Shown one piece after another: positions 1 through 9,822 of a stretch of DNA of 64,000 bases. The translations under genes and the position numbers were made by a program. The notes under the pieces are model-generated. The model saw only the letters and a list, made by a program, of their open reading frames with translations. It was not told the DNA's origin and made no database searches. Source of the DNA: Gallaecimonas pentaromativorans (GTDB lineage Bacteria; Pseudomonadota; Gammaproteobacteria; Enterobacterales; Gallaecimonadaceae); assembly GCF_003751625.1 (NCBI RefSeq), contig NZ_RJUL01000010.1, positions 100,214-164,213 on the forward strand. The letters are read 5' to 3'. The first letter of the stretch is position 1. Each line of letters begins with the position of its first letter.

Positions 1-476
1 CTTTCCATCAAGGTCGCGCTCAGGGCCATGTTCTTTTTGGCAAAGGCCGCCAGGGCTGGCAGCTGCTCAAAGCCGATGTTCAGCACTTCAAGGCGTTTAA
101 GGGCCTTTATTTCGTCACCGAACTGCTTCCACCACTGCTCGGCGCCGCGGGCGCCGTAGGAATACACCAACACCTTCTCGGCCCGAGACAAGCCCTGCTT
201 GATGCGTTTGACCGTCGGCTCGCCCAGCTCTATCCACAGCAGGATGCGGCCATCTGGCGCCTTGAGCCATAAGTCGGGCTCGTCGTCGCTGCTAAGGCCC
301 TTGGTAAAGGTCAGGTCGTCATCGGCGTGGGCGATAAAGGCCAGCAGCCGCACCATCAGCCGGGTTTCGGTTTCCGATGGGTGGCAGGCCAGGGTCAGCT
401 GATGCTCCCCATAGTAGTGCCGTTCCAGATCGCTGATATTCAGCTGCGCCTTGTAGATAGTGGCACCCAACGCCAT
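1..476 (-). CDS. yaeQ: YaeQ family protein (3' end beyond window edge)
   Basis: Translating the minus strand from the ATG at 474-476 gives an open frame to the window edge: 158 codons, starting MALGATIYKAQLNISDLERH. The order of conserved stretches (YKAQLNISD, HPSETETRLMVRLLAF, then WIELGEPTVKRIKQ and VLVYSYG) is that of YaeQ, which is about 180 aa, so roughly the last 20 residues lie outside the window. YaeQ adopts a PD-(D/E)xK nuclease-like fold. Its cellular role is not firmly established, although it was once proposed to act in transcription elongation as an RfaH suppressor. The gene stands alone, and the 120 bp to the next gene hold no clear site. Confidence 0.9.
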   Translation of the reverse strand, partial: MALGATIYKAQLNISDLERHYYGEHQLTLACHPSETETRLMVRLLAFIAHADDDLTFTKGLSSDDEPDLWLKAPDGRILLWIELGEPTVKRIKQGLSRAEKVLVYSYGARGAEQWWKQFGDEIKALKRLEVLNIGFEQLPALAAFAKKNMALSATLME

Positions 477-595
477 GGTGGTTCTCCGAGCCCGCAAAAG
501 GGGGCAGTTTCCGGTAATGGTGCCGTGCTGTCCAGCCTTGTATAGGCTGTGTGGCGTAGAGCGGCTGACAACGATCCAAACCCAGGGCCAGGGGC

Positions 596-886
596 TTAAT
601 CCAGTAGCCTCTCCAGGCCCTCGGCAGCCAGGGTCGCGGTGAACTCGATTACCTCATAACTCGCCACCCCGGCCTGGTGGAAAGGGTCTTGCTCGATAAA
701 AGCCGAGACCAGCTCAGGGTCAGCCAAGCGGCAAAGAATAACGCCGCCATCACGGGGATTTTTAGGGCCGGAGGCCAGCACAATACCGGCCTGATAAGCG
801 CCCTTTAACCAGTTGCGGTGAGCCTCAAGGTGCTGGTCAACCTCATCGAGGGGTTTGATATAGCTCAGGGACAAAATAAACATCAC
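596..886 (-). CDS. YciI-like small protein
   Basis: This 96-residue protein has the YCII-related ferredoxin-like layout: an N-terminal strand (FILSLSYIKPLDEV), a His in the first helix (HLEAHRNWL), an ASGPKNPRDGG turn and the DPF segment (FIEQDPFHQAGVASYEV). In family members the His and Asp of these segments form a putative active site, but no general reaction is known for stand-alone YciI proteins. It reads MMFIL, so the second Met could equally be the start. It lies 27 bp downstream of dgt on the same strand and may be co-transcribed with it. Family assignment is good; function is unknown. Confidence 0.8.
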   Translation of the reverse strand: MMFILSLSYIKPLDEVDQHLEAHRNWLKGAYQAGIVLASGPKNPRDGGVILCRLADPELVSAFIEQDPFHQAGVASYEVIEFTATLAAEGLERLLD

Positions 887-913
887 GGCAGGCCTTATGG
901 GGGAAAGGGGGGT

Positions 914-2362
914 TCAGTCTATCACCATCAAGGCCCGGTATTCGTCGTAGGCAAATTGGTCGGTCATGCCGCTGACATAATCCTGTAGCAGCCGGCAGCG
1001 GTAATAAAACTCGATGGCGTCGTCCTGGCCTTTTACCGCCTGTGAGTAAGCATGGACATGCTTGCCGGAGAGCTTTTTAAAAAGCCGCTTTTCCAGCAGC
1101 GGCGCCTTGGGCTCCTGGGCCATTACCTGATTGAACTGCGCTCGCGGGCATTGCAGTAGCGGCCGGTAAATATCCAACAGCCCGGTGATCACCTTGTAGC
1201 CCTGCAGCTCCCTGGCTTCGACTTCCTTATCGCAAAAGGCGTATTTGAAAGCGACGTTTTTAAGCGCCTTAGTGATGGCGTGGGCGTAGCTTTCATCTTC
1301 CAGTAACGCTTCGTTGAAATGGCCGTGGTAAATCGCATCAAGGTTTCCAATAAAACGCTCGGCGGCGTACTTGACCAGGGGATGGAGGATCTTCAGCCGG
1401 AACTCGATAAAAAATTGGCTGACGGCGGTAGCATCAAACAGGGTCGCCTTGGTTTTGGCCTTATCGAGCATGGCCGGCAAATCAAAGCTCTCGGGAGGCT
1501 GGGTAGCCAGGTGCGAGAAACCTTTAACGATGTCAGTAAACTCGCTTTTTAATGCTCCGCTTAACTTATCCAGGTCGAGAATGTCTTTTTCTACCGCGTC
1601 TTCCAGATCGGCGATGCAATAGGAAATATCGTCGGCCGCTTCCATGATGTAACTAATAGGGTGGCGACAACCCGGCTCCATATGCAGCTGGTCGCAAAGC
1701 CGGTTTACATAAGCCTGCTCGCTAAAATAAAAGCCCACTTTCTTTTTTAGATAATGGCCAGGCGCTCCCTCGGTGGGCTTTGGCTCGGTGCCGCAGCGGG
1801 TGTATTTCAAAATGCCCGCCACCTGGGTAAAGGTGAGGTTGAGATTGAGCAGGCTATGCACCAGGCGAATGGCCTGGGCGTTACCTTCAAAGCCGCAAAT
1901 ATCCCGGACCAAATCATCAGGCAGTTGCAACGTTTCACCGGCCACCACCGGGTAACAATCCGCCAGGTTACGGCCAAACCAGTCATTGATGGCTTGCTCG
2001 CCAAAATGGCCAAAGGGCGGGTTGCCGATATCGTGCATCAGGCAAGCCATCTCCACCAGGCTTTCTACGTGGCGCTCAAGGCCAGCCAGGCCGGTTTTGG
2101 CCAGCAGCTCCTGTTTTTCAAGCCGGGCAAAAATGGTCTGCACGATAAAGCGCCCGACCTGCTGTACTTCCATGGAATGGGTCAGGCGGCTGCGCACCGC
2201 CGAGTTGCGCTCAAGGGGAAAAACCTGGGTCTTTTGCTGCAAGCGCCGGACGGCGGCTGAATTGATAATACGGCCCCGGTCGCTTTCAAAAACGGAAAGC
2301 TCAAGAGGTTTTACATTGCGCTGGTAATAACGAGAAGAAGAGATCTTATTGCGAAAATCCAC
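914..2362 (-). CDS. dgt: Deoxyguanosinetriphosphate triphosphohydrolase
   Basis: Dgt hydrolyses dGTP to deoxyguanosine and tripolyphosphate, acting on the cytosolic dNTP pool. The sequence follows E. coli Dgt closely: FESDRGRIINS and RRLQQKTQVFPLE near the N-terminus, the first HD-domain His in SRLTHSMEVQQ, the HD pair in CLMHDIGNPPFGHFGE, then MEAADDISYC and YYRCRLLQDY near the C-terminus. I place the start at a GTG at 2360-2362 (VDFRNKI), because AAAAGG lies about 7 bases ahead. The longer frame would begin at a TTG with no ribosome site. The resulting 482 aa fits the type 1 dGTPase length of about 500. Confidence 0.95.
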   Translation of the reverse strand: MDFRNKISSSRYYQRNVKPLELSVFESDRGRIINSAAVRRLQQKTQVFPLERNSAVRSRLTHSMEVQQVGRFIVQTIFARLEKQELLAKTGLAGLERHVESLVEMACLMHDIGNPPFGHFGEQAINDWFGRNLADCYPVVAGETLQLPDDLVRDICGFEGNAQAIRLVHSLLNLNLTFTQVAGILKYTRCGTEPKPTEGAPGHYLKKKVGFYFSEQAYVNRLCDQLHMEPGCRHPISYIMEAADDISYCIADLEDAVEKDILDLDKLSGALKSEFTDIVKGFSHLATQPPESFDLPAMLDKAKTKATLFDATAVSQFFIEFRLKILHPLVKYAAERFIGNLDAIYHGHFNEALLEDESYAHAITKALKNVAFKYAFCDKEVEARELQGYKVITGLLDIYRPLLQCPRAQFNQVMAQEPKAPLLEKRLFKKLSGKHVHAYSQAVKGQDDAIEFYYRCRLLQDYVSGMTDQFAYDEYRALMVID

Positions 2363-2445
2363 CGCCGCACCTTTTAGCAATCTTTTGCACCAGCCTACTG
2401 CTTATCCTTTTTCAGGGCAGCCTGTCAAAAATGCCGTCAGGGGCG

Positions 2446-2736
2446 CTAATGAAAATACAGCTGATGGCGAATGCCAGGGTCTGAGCCGCCGCCCACTTCG
2501 GCGTCCCAATAACCCTCGGTAACCAGAGTGGCTTCGGTAACACCCCGGTCCCAGAGCCAGCGGCACGCTTCTTGGGAAGCGCTAAAACGTAGCAGCTCTC
2601 CCTTTGCATTTTTTACCCACAGCAGCTCATCACCGATGCGCACCCGCAGCAGGAATATCACCATCTCGGTGGCAACGATTTCCAAGGGTGGCCGAAAGCC
2701 GTTGGCCAGCACCGTTTCAAATTCGGATTGAGTCAT
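2446..2736 (-). CDS. Small hypothetical protein, DUF6482-like
   Basis: A protein of 96 residues starting MTQSEFETVLANGF. This start is preferred to an upstream ATG because TAAGGAG sits six bases before it. The middle reads as alternating strands (LEIVATEMVIFLLRVRIG, ELLWVKNAKGELLRF) followed by a helix containing ACRWLWDRGV. This resembles the small DUF6482 proteins of gammaproteobacteria, which often pair a short beta-sheet with such a helix, but I make the link from memory of their pattern only. No membrane segment or signal is visible. It lies between dgt and a secreted thiol protein; no function can be inferred. Confidence 0.6.
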   Translation of the reverse strand: MTQSEFETVLANGFRPPLEIVATEMVIFLLRVRIGDELLWVKNAKGELLRFSASQEACRWLWDRGVTEATLVTEGYWDAEVGGGSDPGIRHQLYFH

Positions 2737-2822
2737 ACCGCACTCCTTAGTGCCTTCCAGCATAACAAAGCCAAAAGGCTAAGGCCTGTTGGTGAAGGAG
2801 TGACGACAACAGAGCTGTTTTT

Positions 2823-3200
2823 TTACAAGGAAGACGGGGCAAGCAAGGTGGCCATAACTGACTGGCTTTGCAGCTTTTTCCATAGGGCTTCGGTGCGCTT
2901 GGGCTCGTAACCGCGAATAACCTCATCCCCCATCACCAGGATGGGCAGCGGCCCTTCACCAAAACGCTTTTTAATGTCGTCAGCTTGCGCCGAGTAATCA
3001 AGATTAACCCTTTGCACTGGCATATTCAGGGCCTTGACCAACGTTTCGGTGCGTACGCAGGCAACGCACCAGTCGTTGGTGTAAAGCTCAGCTTTTGCTT
3101 GCCCAAAGGGCCAAATATCATGTGCCTTAGCCACGGCTTTAAGGCTGTCGCTCTGCTGGACAAGCAGTACCAGCAGCGCCAACCACATCCAACGACGCAT
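2823..3200 (-). CDS. Exported glutaredoxin-like CxxC protein
   Basis: A 125-aa protein beginning MRRWMWLALLVLLVQQ, which acts as a signal peptide or membrane anchor. It is followed by a glutaredoxin/thioredoxin-type fold: strand AELYTNDWC, active site CVAC, helix TETLVKALNM, strand VQRVNLD, a cis-Pro-like PLPILVMGDEVIRGY, then a closing helix. The CVAC dithiol suggests periplasmic thiol-disulfide exchange; the partner is unknown. I start at this Met because the upstream in-frame extension lacks a signal character and AAGGATG precedes the ATG. Nothing in the context identifies a substrate, although dsbD, which could feed it electrons, lies 5 kb away. Confidence 0.75.
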   Translation of the reverse strand: MRRWMWLALLVLLVQQSDSLKAVAKAHDIWPFGQAKAELYTNDWCVACVRTETLVKALNMPVQRVNLDYSAQADDIKKRFGEGPLPILVMGDEVIRGYEPKRTEALWKKLQSQSVMATLLAPSSL

Positions 3201-3383
3201 CTTTTTATCATCCTTGTAAGCGATTAAAACATGCGCAATTGAACCTATTTCGCCTAAACCCTTGCTTAACAGCAAAAAACTCAGGCGTTAGCCGAAATTA
3301 GAGGTATTTAAATGCCTTTTACTGGTTTTTCTGGCTTTCACTCAACAGGCTAAAGACGGTGATGAATTGCCAGTCGCACCGAT

Positions 3384-3411
3384 AAAAAACCCCGCATTAG
3401 CGGGGTTTTTT
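3384..3411 (-). terminator. Terminator after the lipoprotein gene
   Basis: A/T-flanked perfect hairpin: A-run, CCCCGC, loop ATTA, GCGGGG, T-run. It is symmetric, so it can work in both directions. It sits 16 bases past the stop of the lipoprotein gene that ends at 3427. Confidence 0.85.
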
Positions 3412-3426
3412 AAATGGGGTGATGGG

Positions 3427-4818
3427 TTATTTTGCATCCCGGCCAGGGCCAAACCATTGCACTGTTGGTTGACGCTGGGACTGGCTAAGCTTTTTACCAG
3501 CCGTCACCGAGTCGGTAATTTGGAAATAGACGTCCTTGATACGGTAGTTATCCAGTTGGCTATCTATTCCAATGGTCCCTTCCCGTTGCAGCTTCTGGAA
3601 ATCAGCCCAGCTAATACCATCGCCGTACCCTCTCAGGTAAATATCCATGCTCTGGAGATTAATATCGGTAAGCTGATTGGCCAATGCCGTGGGTAAATTG
3701 AGATCTGGGATCTCACCTTTTACCGGCCCGGAGATAAGCCAGGAGACGTTATTGCCACTGGTGTCGGTGCCCGCAACAACGACACTGAAACTGCTCATGC
3801 CGTCCGCTTCGCTGCTGAAATCATAAAAGTACGGTGCATCCCCTTCCATATCTTGCAGCAACGCCAGGGTACTGCCCCAAAATGCCTGGCCGACCACGGG
3901 TACGTTAGGTTCATCGACACTACCGTCGGCTGCGACCCGAGCCCGAATAGAGGCATAGTTGGACGCCACAACGCCATCGGCGGGGATTTGATCGCCAATC
4001 TGATAGAGAGTGACGAAGTTGTTCTGACTGACCGCAGGGTAGATCAGCGCCGCGGTATTGCCCATATCGGCGTTGTTAGTCCAGCCCCAATAGTCACCTC
4101 GCTTGCCTCGGGCAGTGACCTGATAAGCGTTGAAGTACTGGCTGCCGGCCACCGCGACACCTGGGGCGGTAAAGTCATCTTGCGTCAGGGTTAGCGCATT
4201 GGTTACCGCGCTTAAATCCAATTTGCCGGCTTTAGCAGTGCCGTCGGTATCCATCAGCTGAATATCCAAGGTCTGGTCACTCGAACTCGCCAGACTTGAA
4301 CAGCTGTTGAAAATAACGTCAGTTTGACCATTCAGGGAGTAAGACGAAGACCCCAGCAACAGTTTTGCGCCACTGTTGGAAAAGGCGAAGGCGCTGACAT
4401 CTACCGTGATATCCCGGCAGCTGCACCCGTCCTCGTTACTGAAATCGCTGAAGTAAACAGTGCCCTGCTCGCCAGGCGTCGCATCCAGGGTGGTGCTGGC
4501 ATCTAAACCACCGTGGGCATTGACGACGGTCAGGTGTTTGGCAGTAGAGGGCCAGGCGCCATCGATGTGGCCTTGGCTGTCGGTCTGGTAATGAGCCACC
4601 ACTTGACCTGCGCTGTCTTGCAGCACCGCATCCACGCCGGCCAGAGGGGTTTCCACGTTACAGGCGTTGTAGCTGACAGCAGTCAGGCTGATACGCTGGG
4701 TAGGCGTAGTAACAGGAGGCTGGCTTGGGGTTGTATCTTGGGGAGTCTCTGAAGAACCACCGCCGCCGCCACAAGCGGTGAGTAAAAGTGCAACAGGAAA
4801 AATTCCTAACTTTTTCAT
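3427..4818 (-). CDS. Unidentified surface or periplasmic lipoprotein
   Basis: 463 residues beginning MKKLGIFPVALLLTAC. The LTAC lipobox places Cys16 at the mature N-terminus, followed by a Gly/Ser/Pro/Thr-rich linker (GGGGGSS...TTPSQPP), typical of lipoproteins displayed away from the membrane. The rest is beta-rich and rich in Ser, Asp and aromatic residues. It has an Ig-like or carboxypeptidase-regulatory-like stretch near residues 45-110 (TAVSYNACNVETPLAGVDAVL) and a Cys-containing DGCSCRDI motif that may form disulfides. I recognise no named family. The start was chosen because the lipobox only makes sense from this Met and a GGGAATTAAAA leader precedes it. It has its own terminator and stands downstream of groSL, but groSL's terminator lies between them. 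Confidence 0.75.
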   Translation of the reverse strand: MKKLGIFPVALLLTACGGGGGSSETPQDTTPSQPPVTTPTQRISLTAVSYNACNVETPLAGVDAVLQDSAGQVVAHYQTDSQGHIDGAWPSTAKHLTVVNAHGGLDASTTLDATPGEQGTVYFSDFSNEDGCSCRDITVDVSAFAFSNSGAKLLLGSSSYSLNGQTDVIFNSCSSLASSSDQTLDIQLMDTDGTAKAGKLDLSAVTNALTLTQDDFTAPGVAVAGSQYFNAYQVTARGKRGDYWGWTNNADMGNTAALIYPAVSQNNFVTLYQIGDQIPADGVVASNYASIRARVAADGSVDEPNVPVVGQAFWGSTLALLQDMEGDAPYFYDFSSEADGMSSFSVVVAGTDTSGNNVSWLISGPVKGEIPDLNLPTALANQLTDINLQSMDIYLRGYGDGISWADFQKLQREGTIGIDSQLDNYRIKDVYFQITDSVTAGKKLSQSQRQPTVQWFGPGRDAK

Positions 4819-4981
4819 TTTTAATTCCCTTTTTAATGGCGATGGCAATGTATCAGGGCATAAAAGCTTCGTCCAGAGTTGAATATGCTTAAGATAACGC
4901 CGCGCTTTTAGCGCCGCTTTTGCGTATTTGCAAAGGCAGGGCAAGGCTTTTCAGGCAAAAAAGCGGTTTGCAACAGGCAAT

Positions 4982-5009
4982 AAAAAAGCCCCGCAGTGCG
5001 GGGCTTTTT
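4982..5009 (-). terminator. Terminator of groSL
   Basis: Perfect hairpin: A-run, GCCCCGC, loop AGT, GCGGGGC, T-run. It lies just past the groL stop codon. Confidence 0.88.
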
Positions 5010-5031
5010 CGAAGGGCTCAATGAGCTGGCA

Positions 5032-6693
<1,662 letters not shown>

Positions 6694-6697
6694 TCAA

Positions 6698-6991
6698 TTA
6701 ACCTTCGACAATCGCCAGGATGTCGGACTCGCTCATGATCAGCACTTCTTGGCCGTCGAGCTTCTCGGTTTTGACACCGTAGCCGTCGTTGAAGATAACC
6801 TTGTCACCCACCTTGACATCCAGGGGTTTGACCTCGCCGTTATCCAAAACACGGCCCTGACCTACGGCCAGCACTTCGCCGCGAGTGGATTTTTCAGCGG
6901 CAGAGCCGGTCAGCACGATGCCGCCAGCAGATTTGGCTTCAACTTCGATGCGCTTGACGATGACGCGGTCATGCAACGGACGCAGTTTCAT
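6698..6991 (-). CDS. groS: Co-chaperonin GroES
   Basis: A 97-aa co-chaperonin whose heptamer caps GroEL. Visible hallmarks are [14 protein letters not shown], the mobile loop with [13 protein letters not shown] (residues about 20-33, containing the GIVL hydrophobic tripeptide that binds GroEL), the roof region GQGRVLDNG and the C-terminal DILAIVEG. An AGGAGA sequence precedes the ATG. It is the first gene of the groSL operon. Confidence 0.99.
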   Translation of the reverse strand: MKLRPLHDRVIVKRIEVEAKSAGGIVLTGSAAEKSTRGEVLAVGQGRVLDNGEVKPLDVKVGDKVIFNDGYGVKTEKLDGQEVLIMSESDILAIVEG

Positions 6992-7067
6992 CTGAAAGTC
7001 TCCTAAACGTTTAAGTCAGAACGTTTTTAATAAAGGGCCGTCGTGGCCCAAATCGGTGTTGCACCCT

Positions 7068-7096
7068 ATATGGGGAGCCATCAGAGGCTTTCCAAG
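7068..7096 (-). promoter_or_regulatory. Heat-shock (sigma-32) promoter of groSL
   Basis: Read on the minus strand, CTTGGAA (7096-7090) and CCCCATAT (7075-7068) are separated by 14 bases. The sigma-32 consensus is CTTGAAA, 13-15 bases, CCCCATnT, so there is a single mismatch and correct spacing. It lies about 75 bp upstream of the groS start and within 20 bp of the end of fxsA. Confidence 0.88.
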
Positions 7097-7114
7097 AGGG
7101 GCAGTGAAAAATTT

Positions 7115-7570
7115 TTAATCCTTGCGCTCAAACTCACCGTCAATGGTGCTGTGTTCACGGTATTGGCCTGGTTGCCCTTGCTGGCCGCCCATGGGGCCGG
7201 TGCCAGCAACGGTTTGCACCACCATGCGCTTACCCAGCTGCGCTGCCAGTTTGCGGCGCACACTCGGCAGCAACAGCGCAATACCGGCGATATCGGTCAA
7301 CAAGCCTGGGGTGACCAGCATGACACCGGCGCTCAGCAGCACCAGACCTTCACAAATTTGCTGGCCGGGCATTTCGCCGGCCGCCATGCGCCGCTGGGCC
7401 TCCATCCAGGTGGAAAAACCGGCCTGGCGGACCAGCCGGGCACCAATCACGGCAGTGATGATCATCAGGGCGATGGTGGGTACCACGCCAATCATGCCCC
7501 CCAGCTTGATCAGCAACGTGATCTCGACAAAGGGAACAATCAAAAATAACAGGAAGAGTCGGCCGAACAT
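7115..7570 (-). CDS. fxsA: FxsA-family membrane protein
   Basis: 151 residues. The first part, MFGRLFLLFLIVPFVEITLL then GVVPTIALMIITAVIGARLVR, is the FxsA pattern of two N-terminal membrane segments; a third and fourth hydrophobic stretch (EGLVLLSAGVMLVTPGLLTDIAGIALLLP) follows. The soluble tail is Gln/Gly-rich. In E. coli, overproduction of FxsA relieves F-plasmid exclusion of phage T7, but its physiological role is unclear. Its position directly upstream of groSL matches several gammaproteobacteria, with the groSL promoter following its stop. Confidence 0.92.
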   Translation of the reverse strand: MFGRLFLLFLIVPFVEITLLIKLGGMIGVVPTIALMIITAVIGARLVRQAGFSTWMEAQRRMAAGEMPGQQICEGLVLLSAGVMLVTPGLLTDIAGIALLLPSVRRKLAAQLGKRMVVQTVAGTGPMGGQQGQPGQYREHSTIDGEFERKD

Positions 7571-7705
7571 GAGGCCTCCTTAAAAGGGCTTGAAAGAAAG
7601 CTGGGGGCGAGCGGGTCCGTTTTCAAGCCGGTTTGGGGATTTGTCTGCTTTTGCCCACCACGGCGACAGGTTAAGGTAAGGCAGCCGCCTGAAAAGGAGA
7701 TGAAC

Positions 7706-8026
7706 ATGACCGAGGCATGGGTGGTGCTGTGCACCTGCCCCGACCAAACCAGCGCCGAACGCCTGGCCAAACAGCTTTTAACACAGGGGTTGGCAGCCTG
7801 TGTCAACCTGCTCCCTAAAGTGCGCTCCCTCTATCTTTGGCAAGGCCAACTTTGTGACGACCAAGAAGTGCAGATGATCATTAAAACCACGCGCCAACGC
7901 TACCCTGCCCTGGAGGCGGCCTTGAGCGCTGTCCATCCCTACGACAACCCTGAGATCCTGGCTCTGGCGGCAGCCGATGGCGCCAAGGCTTACCTAAGCT
8001 GGCTGAGCGAGGTTACCCATGATTAA
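7706..8026 (+). CDS. cutA: Divalent-ion tolerance protein CutA
   Basis: 106 residues from MTEAWVVLCTCPDQ. The trimeric CutA fold is shown by TCPDQTSAERLAKQLL, the LAACVNLLPKVRSLYLWQG core, EVQMIIKTT and the HPYDNPEIL motif. CutA has been tied to copper tolerance, but the effect in E. coli partly comes from the neighbouring dsbD gene. I use the second ATG because AAGGAG abuts the first one and lies six bases before the second. The 3' end overlaps dsbD by 8 bases, so the two are translationally coupled, as cutA and dsbD also are neighbours in E. coli. Confidence 0.95.
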   Translation: MTEAWVVLCTCPDQTSAERLAKQLLTQGLAACVNLLPKVRSLYLWQGQLCDDQEVQMIIKTTRQRYPALEAALSAVHPYDNPEILALAAADGAKAYLSWLSEVTHD

Positions 8027-9779
8027 GCGCCTGTGGCTGCTCCTGGCATTGACGCTGCCGCTCTTTGCCCAGGCAGGCGGCATTCCCTTGCCCAAGGCCG
8101 ATAAATTGCTGGCCCAGCAGGAGCCGCAATTTTTGCCGGAAGACCAAGCCTTTGCCTTTAACTTCCAGCAAGACGGCCAGCAGCTGAAACTGAATTGGGA
8201 CATCGCCAACGGCTATTACCTATACAAAATTCGCTTCAAGGTTGAAGGCAAGGGGGTCAGCACCGGCACTCTCACCCTGCCCCAGGGCCAAGACCACGAA
8301 GACGAGTTCTTCGGCAAGACCGAGGTGTACCATCAGCAAGTGGCCTTTACTGTGCCCCTTAGCGCTATCAACCAGGGCGCCACCGTGGTGGTGAGCTACC
8401 AGGGCTGCGCCGATAAGGGCCTATGCTACCCGCCCACCCGTAAAACGGTACCGGTCGACCCGATAGCGGCAACGGCGGCCCCATCCCATGCGCCAGCCCA
8501 AGGTTACGTCAGCGAGCAAAACAAACTGGCCGCCATGCTGGCCGGTAGCGGCCTTGGGCTGACCTTGCTGGCCTTCTTTGGCGCCGGGGTGCTTATTGCT
8601 TTTACCCCCTGCGTTTTCCCCATGTACCCGATTTTGACCGGCATTATCGCCGGTGCCGGCAACAAGCTCACCACCGGCCGGGCGGTGTGGCTGTCCTTTA
8701 TCTATGTGCAGGGCATGGCCATTACCTACACGGCGCTGGGCTTGCTGGTAGCGAGCGCCGGCGCCCAGGTACAAGCGCTATTTCAAAGCCCGGTGGTGCT
8801 GATTGGCCTGTCGCTACTGTTTGTGATGCTGGCGGTGGTGATGTTTAGCGGCGCCAACCTGCAACTGCCGTCGGCGCTGCAAGAGCGGCTTAACCGGGTG
8901 TCTAATCAGCAGCAAGCCGGCTCGGTAACCGGGGTGCTGGTGATGGGGGTGATCTCCGGCCTGGTGGCCAGCCCTTGCACCACGGCGCCCTTAACCGGCG
9001 CTCTGCTGTTTGTGGCCCAGAGCGGCAACCTGATGACCGGCGCCCTGGCTCTTTATGTACTGTCCCTCGGTATGGGCCTGCCGCTGATGCTGATTGGCTC
9101 CACCGGCAGCAAGTGGCTGCCCAAAGCTGGCGCCTGGATGGAAACCATCAAGCACCTCTTTGGGTTTATCCTGCTGGCGGTGCCCATCCTGCTGCTGGGC
9201 CGGCTGGTACCGGATAGCTGGGCGCTGATCGCCTGGGCATTGTGGCTGCTGGTGACCTTTGCCTTCTTGGCCCAGGCCAATAGCGCCAGCCAGCCGGGCT
9301 TTTGGAAAGGGGTTCGCACCCTGGTGGCCTTCCTGGGGCTTTTTACCGGCGCCATGCTGGGCTACCAAACCCTCTTTGCACCGCAGGTTGCCACGCCGGT
9401 TGCCAGCACCACGCAAGACGGCCACTTTAAACGGGTCAGGAATCTTGCCGAGATGCAGGCCGCCATCAAGGCCGCCGCCAGCGAAGGAACACCCATCATG
9501 GTGGATTTCTATGCCGACTGGTGCGTGGCTTGTAAGGAGTTCGAGAAGTACACCTTCTCAGACCCACAAGTGAAGGCCCGCTTTGCAAAGATGGTGCTGC
9601 TGCAAACTGATGTTACCGAAAGCACCACCGAGCAGGTGGCCATGCTCAATCACTTCGACATTCTCGGCCTGCCGACCCTGCTGTTTTTCGACAAAAACGG
9701 TAACGAGATAACGGCGCTGCGGGTGACTGGCTTTCAAAAGCCGGCGCAGTTCCTAAAAACCCTGGACCAATTTCAATAA
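8019..9779 (+). CDS. dsbD: Thiol:disulfide interchange protein DsbD
   Basis: A 586-aa inner-membrane reductant conduit passing electrons from cytosolic thioredoxin to periplasmic DsbC, DsbG and cytochrome-maturation proteins. A signal peptide (MIKRLWLLLALTLPLFAQA) leads into the periplasmic alpha domain with the CADKGLCYPP pair (residues about 129-135). An eight-helix membrane domain follows, with FTPCVFPMYPIL and SPCTTAPLTGALLF supplying its cysteines, and then a C-terminal thioredoxin domain with WCVACKEFEKYTF. All six functional cysteines are present and length matches E. coli (565 aa). It is coupled to cutA and ends in a strong terminator. Confidence 0.97.
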   Translation: MIKRLWLLLALTLPLFAQAGGIPLPKADKLLAQQEPQFLPEDQAFAFNFQQDGQQLKLNWDIANGYYLYKIRFKVEGKGVSTGTLTLPQGQDHEDEFFGKTEVYHQQVAFTVPLSAINQGATVVVSYQGCADKGLCYPPTRKTVPVDPIAATAAPSHAPAQGYVSEQNKLAAMLAGSGLGLTLLAFFGAGVLIAFTPCVFPMYPILTGIIAGAGNKLTTGRAVWLSFIYVQGMAITYTALGLLVASAGAQVQALFQSPVVLIGLSLLFVMLAVVMFSGANLQLPSALQERLNRVSNQQQAGSVTGVLVMGVISGLVASPCTTAPLTGALLFVAQSGNLMTGALALYVLSLGMGLPLMLIGSTGSKWLPKAGAWMETIKHLFGFILLAVPILLLGRLVPDSWALIAWALWLLVTFAFLAQANSASQPGFWKGVRTLVAFLGLFTGAMLGYQTLFAPQVATPVASTTQDGHFKRVRNLAEMQAAIKAAASEGTPIMVDFYADWCVACKEFEKYTFSDPQVKARFAKMVLLQTDVTESTTEQVAMLNHFDILGLPTLLFFDKNGNEITALRVTGFQKPAQFLKTLDQFQ

Positions 9780-9781
9780 AC

Positions 9782-9809
9782 AAAAAACCCGCCGATTGGC
9801 GGGTTTTTT
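9782..9809 (+). terminator. Terminator shared by dsbD and the HDOD gene
   Basis: Perfect hairpin CCCGCC-GATT-GGCGGG between an A-run and a T-run, sitting between two converging genes and so usable by both. Confidence 0.88.
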
Positions 9810-9822
9810 AATGATGCGGGGG

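Noticed and set aside
4923..4938. TATTTGCAAAGGCAGG, similar to the 16-bp AraC-flanking site, upstream of the lipoprotein gene
   Set aside because: Several mismatches outside the self-complementary TTTGCAAA core and different position relative to the gene; likely chance.
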